Shown: positions 31,722 through 39,540 of the stretch, one piece after another
How positions within the stretch are numbered: the first letter of the stretch is position 1
Layout: every line of letters starts with the position of its first letter
NCBI RefSeq assembly: GCF_010686755.1
Contig: NZ_JAAGXA010000001.1
Location: forward strand, 1-64,000
Length of the DNA: 64,000 nucleotides
Reading direction: 5' to 3'
From: Nocardioides zeae
GTDB taxonomy: Bacteria > Actinomycetota > Actinomycetes > Propionibacteriales > Nocardioidaceae
Program-made: the position numbers and the translations under genes
Notes under the pieces: model-generated
Databases searched by the model: none
Told to the model about the DNA's origin: nothing
The model's input: the letters and a program-made list of their open reading frames with translations, nothing else

Positions 31722-31776
31722 GTCCCTGACGTTTCCGACCCCTGGATCGATCCACACGGTCGGAAACGTCAGGGAC
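31722..31776. terminator. Nested palindrome terminator after malic enzyme
   Basis: Outer arms GTCCCTGACGTTTCCGACC (31722-31740) and its exact complement (31758-31776), 19 bases each. The 17-base loop itself contains the perfect palindrome TGGATCGATCCA (31743-31754). Confidence 0.75.
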
Positions 31777-31840
31777 CACACCCCCCCGGGCGGCGCGTCC
31801 TACCCGGTCGGGCACTGGACCGACGGCTCGTCCGCCCGGC

Positions 31841-31846
31841 TAGGTT
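31841..31846 (+). promoter_or_regulatory. -10 element for the leaderless dehydrogenase gene
   Basis: TAGGTT, then GACGTC, then ATG 31853; same layout and near-identical bases as upstream of yedK. Confidence 0.5.
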
Positions 31847-31852
31847 GACGTC

Positions 31853-32821
31853 ATGTTCGCTGTGTACGCCGCGGGGTTCTCGACCGACGACCCGCTGAGC
31901 GGGCTGGTGGTGGGGGAGCGCCCCGACCCCGTCGCGCCCGACGGCTGGACGACCGTGACGGTCAGGGCCGCCGCCCTCAACCACCACGACCTCTGGTCGT
32001 TGCGGGGCGTGGGCCTGAAGGCCGAGCACCTGCCGATGATCCTCGGCTGCGACGCCGCCGGCCACGACGAGGACGGCAACGAGGTCGTCGTCCACGCCGT
32101 GCTGTGCGACCCGTCGTGGACGGGGGACGAGACGCTCGACCCGCGTCGCACGCTCCTCTCGGAGCTGCACCAGGGCACGTTCGCGGACAAGGTCGTCGTC
32201 CCGCGGCGCAACGTGGTGCCGAAGCCCCCGTCGCTCTCGTTCGAGGAGGCGGCGTGCCTTCCGGCGGCGTGGCTGACGGCCTACCGGATGCTCTTCACCC
32301 AGGGCGCGTGCAAGCCCGGTGACACGGTGCTCGTGCAGGGTGTCGGTGGCGGGGTCGCGACGGCGCTCATCATGCTCGCCCGGGCGGCCGGCCTCCGGGT
32401 GCTGGCCACCAGCCGCGACGAGCGCAAGCGCGAGCGGGCGCTCGAGATCGGGGCCCACGAGGTGTTCGAGAGCGGCGCGCGGCTGCCCGTGAAGGTCGAC
32501 GCCGTCATGGAGACGGTGGGCAGGGCCACGTGGTCGCACTCGGTGCGGTCGCTGCGCCCCGGGGGCAAGATCGTCATCTCCGGCACGACCTCGGGCCCCC
32601 AGCCCGACGACGCCGAGCTCACCCGCATCTTCTACCGCCAGCTGCAGGTCATCGGCTCGACGATGGGCACGCGCGACGAGCTGGCCTCCCTCGTGGCGTT
32701 CCTCGACGCCACCGGCGTGCGTCCCCTCGTCGACCGGGTGGTCCCCATGGTCGACGCCCGGGACGCCTTCGCCACGCTGGCCGAGGGCGACGTCTTCGGC
32801 AAGGTGGTGATGACCCGATGA
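31853..32821 (+). CDS. Medium-chain dehydrogenase/reductase (quinone-oxidoreductase-like)
   Basis: 322 residues. The N-terminal GroES-like domain contains RAAALNHHDLWSLRGVG and ILGCDAAGHDEDGNEV; the nucleotide fold has VLVQGVGGGVATALIMLARAAGLRVLATSRDERKRERA. I see no Cys4 structural zinc cluster, so it may be of the zinc-independent quinone oxidoreductase type despite zinc-binding-dehydrogenase annotation of relatives. Substrate unknown. Its stop overlaps the start of an SDR gene (ATGA), so the two dehydrogenases are co-translated and may act in sequence. Confidence 0.85.
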   Translation: MFAVYAAGFSTDDPLSGLVVGERPDPVAPDGWTTVTVRAAALNHHDLWSLRGVGLKAEHLPMILGCDAAGHDEDGNEVVVHAVLCDPSWTGDETLDPRRTLLSELHQGTFADKVVVPRRNVVPKPPSLSFEEAACLPAAWLTAYRMLFTQGACKPGDTVLVQGVGGGVATALIMLARAAGLRVLATSRDERKRERALEIGAHEVFESGARLPVKVDAVMETVGRATWSHSVRSLRPGGKIVISGTTSGPQPDDAELTRIFYRQLQVIGSTMGTRDELASLVAFLDATGVRPLVDRVVPMVDARDAFATLAEGDVFGKVVMTR

Positions 32822-33519
32822 CCGGTCCGGGCGCGCGGCGTCGCACCCACGTCGTCACGGGCGCCGGCTCCGGGATCGGGGCCGCCGTCGCCGAGCGCCT
32901 GCAGGCCCGCGGCGACCACCTGGTGCTCCTGGCCCGCGACGAGGCGCGGGTCGACGACCTCGCCGCGGCCCACCCGGGTGCCGACGTCGTCGCCCTGGAC
33001 CTGGCGGACCCCGTGGCGGTCGAGGCGTGGCGGCCCGACCTGGACGGTGTCGACTCGTTGCTGCACGTCGCCGGCGTCGTCGAGCTCGGCCCGGTCGCCG
33101 CCACCGACGCGGCGGTCTGGGAGCGCACGCTGCGGGTCAACCTGACGGCGCCCGCGCTCCTGACCCGCAGCCTCCTGCCGGCGCTCCGGTCGCGCCGGGG
33201 GACGGTCGTCTTCGTGAACTCCGGCGCCGGGCTGACGGCGCACCCGCAGTGGGGCTCGTACGCCGCGTCGAAGTTCGCCCTCCGGGCGGTCGCCGACGCG
33301 CTGCGCGCCGAGGAGGCACCCCACGGTGTACGGGTGTCCACCGTCTTCCCCGGCCGCACAGCGACGCCGATGCAGGCCCAGGTGCACGCCCAGGAAGGCG
33401 CCGACTACGACCCCGCGGCGTGGATCGACGCGGGCACGGTGGCCGACGCGATCGTCGCGTGCGTCGACCTGCCGCGCGACGCCACGCTGGCCGAGGTCGT
33501 GGTCCGTCCCGGCCCCTGA
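32818..33519 (+). CDS. Short-chain dehydrogenase/reductase
   Basis: 233 residues, classical SDR. Cofactor motif VVTGAGSGIGAAVAERL (about 13-29), the N-x-A-G equivalent LLHVAGVVELG, catalytic Ser in VFVNSGAG and Tyr/Lys in YAASKFALR (YxxxK), then VFPGRTATPM. The start ATG overlaps the previous gene's stop. Substrate not determined. It converges with the DesT-like regulator gene 15 bases away. Confidence 0.88.
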   Translation: MTGPGARRRTHVVTGAGSGIGAAVAERLQARGDHLVLLARDEARVDDLAAAHPGADVVALDLADPVAVEAWRPDLDGVDSLLHVAGVVELGPVAATDAAVWERTLRVNLTAPALLTRSLLPALRSRRGTVVFVNSGAGLTAHPQWGSYAASKFALRAVADALRAEEAPHGVRVSTVFPGRTATPMQAQVHAQEGADYDPAAWIDAGTVADAIVACVDLPRDATLAEVVVRPGP

Positions 33520-33534
33520 GCGGGCCTGGGAGCC

Positions 33535-34200
33535 TCAGGGACGCGAGCGCCAGTTGAGCGCGCCCACGAGCATCATCCGCAGCTGGGTGCGGGCGCGCTC
33601 GGCGACGGCGTCCTCGGCCGACCGACGCCCCTCGGCGGCGAGCAGCTCCTCCGCGGTCGACACCACGGCGCCGACGATGAGGTTGGCCAGCACGTAGAGG
33701 TCCTCGCTCGCCCACGCGTCGGGGCCGGGGAGGCGCGCGAGGTCGGTGGCGAGCTCACGCTCGCACAGCTCGATCTCGTGGCGGATGGCCGACCGCACGG
33801 CAGCAGGGCCGGCGAAACGCTCGCGGGCGATGAACAGGAAGTGCCCCCGCTGGGCCCGCACGTGCTCCGTCAGCACCCGCACCGAGCTGTCGATGATGTC
33901 CTTGAACGCGGGGTCCGCCGACCGTACGTCGCGCAGCATCGCCCGCAGCGACACGAACGCCTCGTCGACCAGCGCGAGGCCGAGCTCCTCGATCGAGTCG
34001 AAGTGGCGGTAGAAGGCCGTGGGCACGATCCCGACGTCCTTCGCCACCTGGCGCAGCGACACCGCCGAGAGGCCGCCGGTCTCGGCCAACCGCAGGGCGG
34101 CGGCCAGGATCGACTGCCGGGTCAGCTCCTTGCGCTCGACGCGGCTGAGCCCGTCGGCGGCAGCGCCGGGGCGCGCGGAGGGGCTGGACACGGGGCTCAT
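33535..34200 (-). CDS. DesT/FabR-like TetR regulator of unsaturated lipid synthesis
   Basis: 221 residues. The HTH region reads RQSILAAALRLAETGGLSAVSLRQVAKDVGIVPTAFYRHFDSIEELGLALVDEAF (about 28-82). GIVPTAFYRHF followed by ELGLALVDE is the characteristic sequence of DesT and FabR, which sense acyl-CoA saturation. It is divergent from a reductase-desaturase pair, as desT is from desCB in Pseudomonas. The shared 166-base control region contains a DesT-like operator. ATG 34200 chosen; sequence upstream in frame is non-homologous. Confidence 0.85.
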   Translation of the reverse strand: MSPVSSPSARPGAAADGLSRVERKELTRQSILAAALRLAETGGLSAVSLRQVAKDVGIVPTAFYRHFDSIEELGLALVDEAFVSLRAMLRDVRSADPAFKDIIDSSVRVLTEHVRAQRGHFLFIARERFAGPAAVRSAIRHEIELCERELATDLARLPGPDAWASEDLYVLANLIVGAVVSTAEELLAAEGRRSAEDAVAERARTQLRMMLVGALNWRSRP

Positions 34201-34277
34201 CGTCCCACGAACGGGCGGCGGGGCGCCGTGCGGTCGGGGGCGTGGCCCGGGCCACGTGTGTCCTGGGCCACCGCTCC

Positions 34278-34307
34278 TTGACCCGGCGGTAACCCTCTCG
34301 GCATCCT
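34278..34307 (+). promoter_or_regulatory. Promoter of the reductase-desaturase operon
   Basis: TTGACC (34278-34283), 18 bases, CATCCT (34302-34307). Transcription would begin about 34314, at the operator. Confidence 0.4.
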
Positions 34308-34311
34308 GGTC

Positions 34312-34329
34312 GGTGCACAAGCGTTCACT
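34312..34329. promoter_or_regulatory. DesT-like operator
   Basis: On the minus strand AGTGAACGCTTGTGCACC. The first 13 bases equal the Pseudomonas DesT box as I remember it (AGTGAACGCTTGTTGACT). A second overlapping palindrome, CGTTCA-C-TGAACG, is at 34322-34334. It sits at the inferred transcription start of the reductase-desaturase operon. Confidence 0.6.
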
Positions 34330-34366
34330 GAACGGTGGACGCCCCGACGACCTCTGGAGCCACGCC

Positions 34367-35461
34367 ATGAGCCTGACCAGCGCCCTCCTGCGGTCCCGCG
34401 CCGTCGCCGCGCTCGCGTCGCCGCACGGCGTCGACCGCTACCTCGAGCTCGTGAACCCGATGTGGGCCGCCCGCGAGGTGCGGGCCCGCGTGGTCGACGT
34501 CCGGCGCGAGACCGACGGCGAGCACCCCGTCGCCACCATCACCCTCCAGCCGACCTCGACCTGGCGCGGGCACCGCGCCGGCCAGTACGTGCAGGTCGGC
34601 ATCGAGGTGCCCGGTGCCCGCCGCACGACGCGCTGCTTCACCATCTCCTCGGCGGCCTCCGCCCCGGGGGAGCGGTTCACGCTCACGGTGCGCGCGCACG
34701 CGGAGGGTCTCGTCTCGCGGTTCCTCGTCGAGCAGGCCCAGCCCGGGTTCCTCGTCCACCTCTCGCAGGCGCAGGGCGACTTCTGCCTCGACGAGAGCCC
34801 CGCGACCCCGACGAACAACCACCTGCTCTTCATCACCGGCGGCTCCGGCGTCACGCCGGCCATGTCGATGGTGCGCACGCTGCTGCGGGACGGGTACGAC
34901 GGCCACGCCGGCCGCAAGGTGACCTTCCTGCACTACGCGCGCGGCCCCGAGGACCAGATCTTCGCCGACGAGCTCGCCGAGATCGCCGCCGCCGACAACG
35001 GCGTGCGCGTCGTGCTGCGGCACGAGTCGGCGGGCGACCCGCTGTTCAGCGCGATCGACCTGGCCCGCGAGGTGCCGAACTTCCGCGAGGTCGACACGTG
35101 GGTCTGCGGCCCCGCCGGGCTGATGGAGCGGGTCGAGACGGCCTACGACGGCTCGCCCCGTCTGCGCCTCGAGCGCTTCAAGCCGCCGGTCGTCACCGCC
35201 GGCACGGCGGAGGGCGACGTCGTCTTCTCCCGCTCCGGCGAGCAGGCGCCCAACTCGGGTGCCTCGCTCCTCGAGCAGGCCGAGGCCGCCGGCCTGCGGC
35301 CCGAGTTCGGCTGCCGCATGGGCATCTGCTTCTCCTGCACCGCGCGCAAGAGCGAGGGCACGGTGCGCAACGTGCTCACCGGCGAGGAGTCCTCGCTCCC
35401 CGACGAGGAGGTCCGCATCTGCGTGTCCGCCCCCGTCGGCGACTGCGTCGTCGACCTCTGA
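34367..35461 (+). CDS. Flavin/2Fe-2S oxidoreductase partner of the desaturase (Rv3230c-like)
   Basis: 364 residues. FAD domain with RCFTISSA (flavin-binding R-x-F-T-x-S), NAD(P) domain with LLFITGGSGVTPAMSMVRTLL and VWVCGP-like TWVCGPAGLM, then a C-terminal plant-type ferredoxin with GCRMGICFSCTARKSEG (C-x4-C-x2-C) and the fourth Cys in VRICVSAP. It passes electrons from NAD(P)H to the desaturase encoded 43 bases downstream. In M. tuberculosis the homologue Rv3230c partners DesA3 in making oleoyl-CoA. ATG 34367 has GGAG seven bases upstream. Confidence 0.93.
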   Translation: MSLTSALLRSRAVAALASPHGVDRYLELVNPMWAAREVRARVVDVRRETDGEHPVATITLQPTSTWRGHRAGQYVQVGIEVPGARRTTRCFTISSAASAPGERFTLTVRAHAEGLVSRFLVEQAQPGFLVHLSQAQGDFCLDESPATPTNNHLLFITGGSGVTPAMSMVRTLLRDGYDGHAGRKVTFLHYARGPEDQIFADELAEIAAADNGVRVVLRHESAGDPLFSAIDLAREVPNFREVDTWVCGPAGLMERVETAYDGSPRLRLERFKPPVVTAGTAEGDVVFSRSGEQAPNSGASLLEQAEAAGLRPEFGCRMGICFSCTARKSEGTVRNVLTGEESSLPDEEVRICVSAPVGDCVVDL

Positions 35462-35504
35462 CCTCCACCGACCACCCGTCGTCACCCCACGAAGGGAGCA
35501 CCCC

Positions 35505-36716
35505 ATGACCGCCGCCACCACCGAGGCACCCGCCGAGGCCCTCCGCCCCACCCCCAGCCCCGAGCCGGGCGAGGAGCCGATCAGCCCCAACCTCCCGCTC
35601 ACCCCGAGCCAGCTCGAGGCGTTCGGCGAGGAGATGGACGCCATCCGCCAGCGCATCATCGCGAGCCTGGGGGAGGAGGACGCGGCGTACATCCGCAAGG
35701 TCGTGAAGGCGCAGCGCGCCTTCGAGGTCGCGGGCCGCGCGCTGTTCTACCTGCCGCCCGCCTGGCCGCTCGCCGTGGCGTCGCTCAGCATCTCCAAGAT
35801 CATCGACAACATGGAGATCGGGCACAACGTCATGCACGGCCAGTACGACTGGATGGGCGATCCCGGCCTCAACTCCCGCATGTTCGAGTGGGACAACGTG
35901 TGCCCCTCGGAGCAGTGGAAGTACTCGCACAACTACATCCACCACACGTTCACCAACATCGTCGGCAAGGACCGCGACATCGGGTACGGCATCCTCCGGA
36001 TGGACCCCGACCAGAAGTGGCACCCGTACTACCTGGGCAACCCGGTCTACGCGTTCCTCCTCATGATCTTCTTCGAGTGGGGCGTGGCGATGCACGACCT
36101 CGAGGTCGAGAACATCGTCGCCGGCAAGCGGAAGATCTCCGAGAACGCGGCCCTGCACCGCGGGATCATGCGCAAGGTGAAGCGCCAGGCGCTCAAGGAC
36201 TACCTCCTGTTCCCGGCACTCACCGGTCCGCTCGCCCCGCTCACGCTGGCCGGGAACGCGACCGCCAACCTGGTGCGCAACATCTGGGCCTTCAACATCA
36301 TCTTCTGCGGCCACTTCCCCGCGGGCGTCGCGTCGTTCTCGATGGAGGAGTCCGAGGACGAGTCGCGCGGCCAGTGGTACCTGCGCCAGCTGCTCGGCTC
36401 GGCCAACATCACGGGCAGCCCGCTCTTCCACGTGATGAGCGGCAACCTCTCGCACCAGATCGAGCACCACCTGTTCCCCGACCTGCCGGCGCGGCGCTAC
36501 CCGGAGATCGCGGACGAGGTGCGGGAGATCTGCGAGCGCTACGGGCTGCAGTACAACACCGGCCCGCTGCACCGCCAGCTCCTCAGCGTCGCCAAGAAGA
36601 TCTGCCGGTACGCGCTGCCGGACGACGTCGCGGAGGTGCCGGGCGTCTCGCTGGTGCAGCGGCTCCTGGGACGCCGCAAGCCGGCCCCGGTTGCCGTGGT
36701 GCCGGACGCTGCCTGA
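35505..36716 (+). CDS. Membrane fatty-acyl-CoA desaturase (DesA3-like)
   Basis: 403 residues. The three His boxes that hold the di-iron site are intact: GHNVMHGQ (H-x3-H), HNYIHHTF (H-x2-HH) and SHQIEHHLFPDLP (Q-x2-HH). Hydrophobic pairs lie at about 78-98 and 180-200 and near 250. It introduces a cis double bond into stearoyl- or palmitoyl-CoA using electrons from the upstream reductase. The N-terminal 30 residues are Pro/Glu-rich. ATG 35505 follows GAAGGGAG by six bases. In mycobacteria this pair is adjacent to rsgA, whereas here it is 30 kb away. Confidence 0.95.
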   Translation: MTAATTEAPAEALRPTPSPEPGEEPISPNLPLTPSQLEAFGEEMDAIRQRIIASLGEEDAAYIRKVVKAQRAFEVAGRALFYLPPAWPLAVASLSISKIIDNMEIGHNVMHGQYDWMGDPGLNSRMFEWDNVCPSEQWKYSHNYIHHTFTNIVGKDRDIGYGILRMDPDQKWHPYYLGNPVYAFLLMIFFEWGVAMHDLEVENIVAGKRKISENAALHRGIMRKVKRQALKDYLLFPALTGPLAPLTLAGNATANLVRNIWAFNIIFCGHFPAGVASFSMEESEDESRGQWYLRQLLGSANITGSPLFHVMSGNLSHQIEHHLFPDLPARRYPEIADEVREICERYGLQYNTGPLHRQLLSVAKKICRYALPDDVAEVPGVSLVQRLLGRRKPAPVAVVPDAA

Positions 36717-36726
36717 GACTCGTCCC

Positions 36727-37008
36727 ATGACCGACGAGCGCACCGGGGGCGACCGCCTCAGCAAGGCCGAGATCGCGAAGGACGTCGTGCAGACCTCGGT
36801 GGAGATCGCCGCCACCACGGTGGGTCGCGTCGCGTCGATCGTGACCGGCGCGGTGCGCGACGTCGCGAGCGCCGTGGGCGAGGGCGCGACCGAGGTCTTC
36901 GAGCTCCGCGATGCGGCCCGACGGGCCACGGCCGAGCTCGAGCCGGCCCGCGAGCGGGACCACGAGCCGGGCCGCGAGCCCGGCCACGGGCCGGGCCGCG
37001 AGGTCTGA
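36727..37008 (+). CDS. Small helical protein, unknown
   Basis: 93 residues. A central amphipathic, Ala/Val-rich helix (DVVQTSVEIAATTVGRVASIVTGAVRDVASAVG, about 20-52) is followed by charged sequence and a Pro/Gly/Arg/Glu tail with PGRE/PGHGPG near-repeats. It resembles small membrane-surface or phasin-like proteins but I recognise no family. The start at ATG 36727 is ten bases after the desaturase stop and probably read from the same transcript; a hairpin follows directly. Expression as a real protein is likely, though unproven. Confidence 0.55.
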   Translation: MTDERTGGDRLSKAEIAKDVVQTSVEIAATTVGRVASIVTGAVRDVASAVGEGATEVFELRDAARRATAELEPARERDHEPGREPGHGPGREV

Positions 37009-37024
37009 CGGCGTACGGTTCAGG

Positions 37025-37058
37025 ACGGCCCCGGCGGGGTAACCCCCGCCGGGGCCGT
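37025..37058 (+). terminator. Strong hairpin before the first kinase gene
   Basis: Fifteen perfect base pairs (ACGGCCCCGGCGGGG and its complement) closing a TAAC loop. It ends the desaturase operon 31 bases before the kinase start. Confidence 0.85.
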
Positions 37059-37089
37059 CGGTCGTCCCGGTGTCGTGGAGGAGGTGCCC

Positions 37090-39414
37090 GTGCTGCAGCC
37101 CGGGAGCGTGGTCGGTAGCTACGAGGTCGGCGAGAGCATCGGCCACGGCGGGATGGGCGTCGTCTACCGTGCCGTCCACCGCGACCTCGACCGCCAGGTC
37201 GCCCTCAAGGTGCTGGCCCCGCAGTTCTCCGGCGACGAGGACTACCGGCGTCGGTTCCTGAGCGAGGCGCGCACGCTCGCCCGTCTGGAGTCGAACCACA
37301 TCGTCGCGATCTACGACGCCGGTGAGCACGAGGGATCCCTCTACCTGGCGATGCAGCTGGTCACCGACGGCGACCTGTCGTCCTGGTCGCGTCGGTTCGG
37401 GCCGATGGCGCCGGTGATGGCGCTCGACCTGCTCCGCCAGGTCACGACCGGCCTGGCGGCGGCCCACGACGCGGGGGTGCTGCACCGGGACATCAAGGCC
37501 TCGAACGTGCTCCTGCGGCGGCTGCCGGATGGCGCCACCCGGGCGTACCTGTGCGACTTCGGCATCGCCCAGACCGCCGACGACTCCCACACCCGCACCG
37601 GCGCCGTCGTCGGCACGTGGGCGTACCTCGCGCCCGAGCGCCACCGCGGGGTGCCCGCGTCCGTCAGCAGCGACCTCTACGCGCTCGGCTGCCTGCTGTG
37701 GGCGATGCTCACCGGCCGCACGCCCTACCAGGGCAGCACCGAGATGGAGGTGGCCCTGGCCCACATGAACGCCCCGGTGCCGCAGCTCCCCGGCGGCACG
37801 ACGGAGGTCCGCGCGCTCAACCACCTCCTCGCGCGGCTCCTCGACAAGGACCCCGCGCGACGGATCGCCTCGGCGGGGGAGGTGCTGCGCGAGATCGACG
37901 GTGTCATGGCGGCCGTCCGCCCCGGCGGGGCGCCGCTGCCCGCGGCCGCCGAGCGGACCCGCACCGCGTCGTACGGCGGCCCCACCGGGGGGACGGGAAC
38001 CCTCCCCGGGGTTCCCGGCAGGCCCGGACCGGCGGCCGGGCCCTCCGGGGCGTCCGCCGGGGCGCCGGCCGGGCGCCGCCGCGGTCTCGTCGCCGCGGCG
38101 GTGGCGCTCGTGCTCCTCGTCGGCGTGGGCGTCGGCGTGGGCGTGTGGGTCTCCCGGGACGGTGGCGGGGACGGCGACAGCCCCGGCGAGGTGCCGTTCG
38201 CCGACGACACCGTGGCCGGTGTCGTCGACGGTGCGACCCTCTCCACGACGCCGTGCGAGGACGCGCCGGAGGGCCTGCGCGTCACCGGGGTGCTGCCCGA
38301 GACGGGCGTCCTGGCCCAGCAGTCGCCGCCCGCCCTGGGCGGCCTCGGGCTCGCGGTCAGCGACATCAACGACGCGGGCGGCGTGCTGGGGAAGCCCGTC
38401 TGCCAGGACGTCGTCGACAGCGGTGACGACGACACCGTCGCGGCGCTGTTCGAGGACGGCATCGACACCGACGTGGTGATCGGCCCCATCCAGGCGGAGC
38501 TCGCCGACACCCTGGTGCCGGTGCTCGACGACGCGGAGGTCGTCAACATCTCGCCGTCCGCGTGGATCAACGACCGCTCGGGGGTCTCGCGCTACGCGTT
38601 CCGCACGATCGGCGACCTGGACACCATGGCCGACGCACTGTCGCGCACGATGCTCGACCGGGTGAGCAGCGGGGACGACGTCGCGTTCGTGACGGCCGAC
38701 GAGCCGTTCTCGCTCCGCTCCAGCGCCGCCATGGAGGCCGCGCTCGAGAAGGTCTCGATGGGCTGCGTCCTGGCCTGTCCCGGCGCCGGCCAGGACCTGC
38801 CGGAGACGACGGCCGACTTCTCCGCCGTCGCGCAGGAGGTGGCGACCTCGGGCGCCGAGGCCGTGCTCGTCAACGGCTACCTCGACGGGTCGGCGCTGCT
38901 GACCGCGCTCGCGGCGACCGACTTCGATGGCCCCGTCTACTTCTCGGCCGTCAGCAGCACGGACTTCGTCGACGTGCCCGCCGACATCCTCGCGCGGACG
39001 TTCTCGATCTTCCCCGCCGTGCAGTCCTCCGAGGACTTCCGGGCCCGCGTCTCCGACTGGTACGCCCTCGACTCCGGCGGCACGGTGCCCACCCCCTTCC
39101 TCTCGGCGGAGTCGTACGACGCGGTGGTGCTGGCCGCGCTGGCCGCGGTCCGCGGCGGCGCGACCGACGGCGACACGATCGCCGACAACATGGGCCCGGT
39201 CTCCGGCAGCGAGGGCGGCACGCAGTGCGCCACCTTCCGCCGGTGCGCCGCCCTGCTGGAGGCCGGGGAGGAGGTCGTCTACCGGGGCGTGGCCGTGCGC
39301 GGGCCGTTCAACGAGGACAACGACCTCACCGAGGCGCTGTTCAGCACCATCACGTTCGACGAGACGGGCGCCTCCGTGCGCGGCGAGAACCAGGTGCTGG
39401 GCCGCCAGCCCTGA
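37090..39414 (+). CDS. Transmembrane Ser/Thr kinase fused to a type 1 periplasmic binding domain (copy 1)
   Basis: 774 residues. Kinase domain about 11-275: Gly loop GHGGMGVVY (18-26), Lys40 in VALKVL, HRDIKASN (132-139), CDFG (Asp156), APE as APERHRG (181). A Pro/Ala/Gly linker leads to one membrane helix (about 331-352). Outside is a LivJ-like binding domain (about 370-760): GGLGLAVSDINDAGGVLGKPVCQ, VVIGPIQAELADTL, then LSAESYDAVVLAALAAV. It should phosphorylate cytoplasmic targets when a ligand, perhaps an amino acid, binds. Start: GTG 37090 with GGAGGAGG five bases upstream, matching the start of copy 2; GTG 37075 would add five residues. Confidence 0.92.
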   Translation: MLQPGSVVGSYEVGESIGHGGMGVVYRAVHRDLDRQVALKVLAPQFSGDEDYRRRFLSEARTLARLESNHIVAIYDAGEHEGSLYLAMQLVTDGDLSSWSRRFGPMAPVMALDLLRQVTTGLAAAHDAGVLHRDIKASNVLLRRLPDGATRAYLCDFGIAQTADDSHTRTGAVVGTWAYLAPERHRGVPASVSSDLYALGCLLWAMLTGRTPYQGSTEMEVALAHMNAPVPQLPGGTTEVRALNHLLARLLDKDPARRIASAGEVLREIDGVMAAVRPGGAPLPAAAERTRTASYGGPTGGTGTLPGVPGRPGPAAGPSGASAGAPAGRRRGLVAAAVALVLLVGVGVGVGVWVSRDGGGDGDSPGEVPFADDTVAGVVDGATLSTTPCEDAPEGLRVTGVLPETGVLAQQSPPALGGLGLAVSDINDAGGVLGKPVCQDVVDSGDDDTVAALFEDGIDTDVVIGPIQAELADTLVPVLDDAEVVNISPSAWINDRSGVSRYAFRTIGDLDTMADALSRTMLDRVSSGDDVAFVTADEPFSLRSSAAMEAALEKVSMGCVLACPGAGQDLPETTADFSAVAQEVATSGAEAVLVNGYLDGSALLTALAATDFDGPVYFSAVSSTDFVDVPADILARTFSIFPAVQSSEDFRARVSDWYALDSGGTVPTPFLSAESYDAVVLAALAAVRGGATDGDTIADNMGPVSGSEGGTQCATFRRCAALLEAGEEVVYRGVAVRGPFNEDNDLTEALFSTITFDETGASVRGENQVLGRQP

Positions 39415-39540
39415 CGGCCGCGGCGAGACGCCGGACACCCGGTCGTCGCGCTCGGCCCAGGTTCGTGACAGCCTCGGGCGGGGTATCGGGCCCCAGCGGG
39501 CCCGGGTGCCCGCCTGATTCCACCAGACGAGGGGAGAGCC

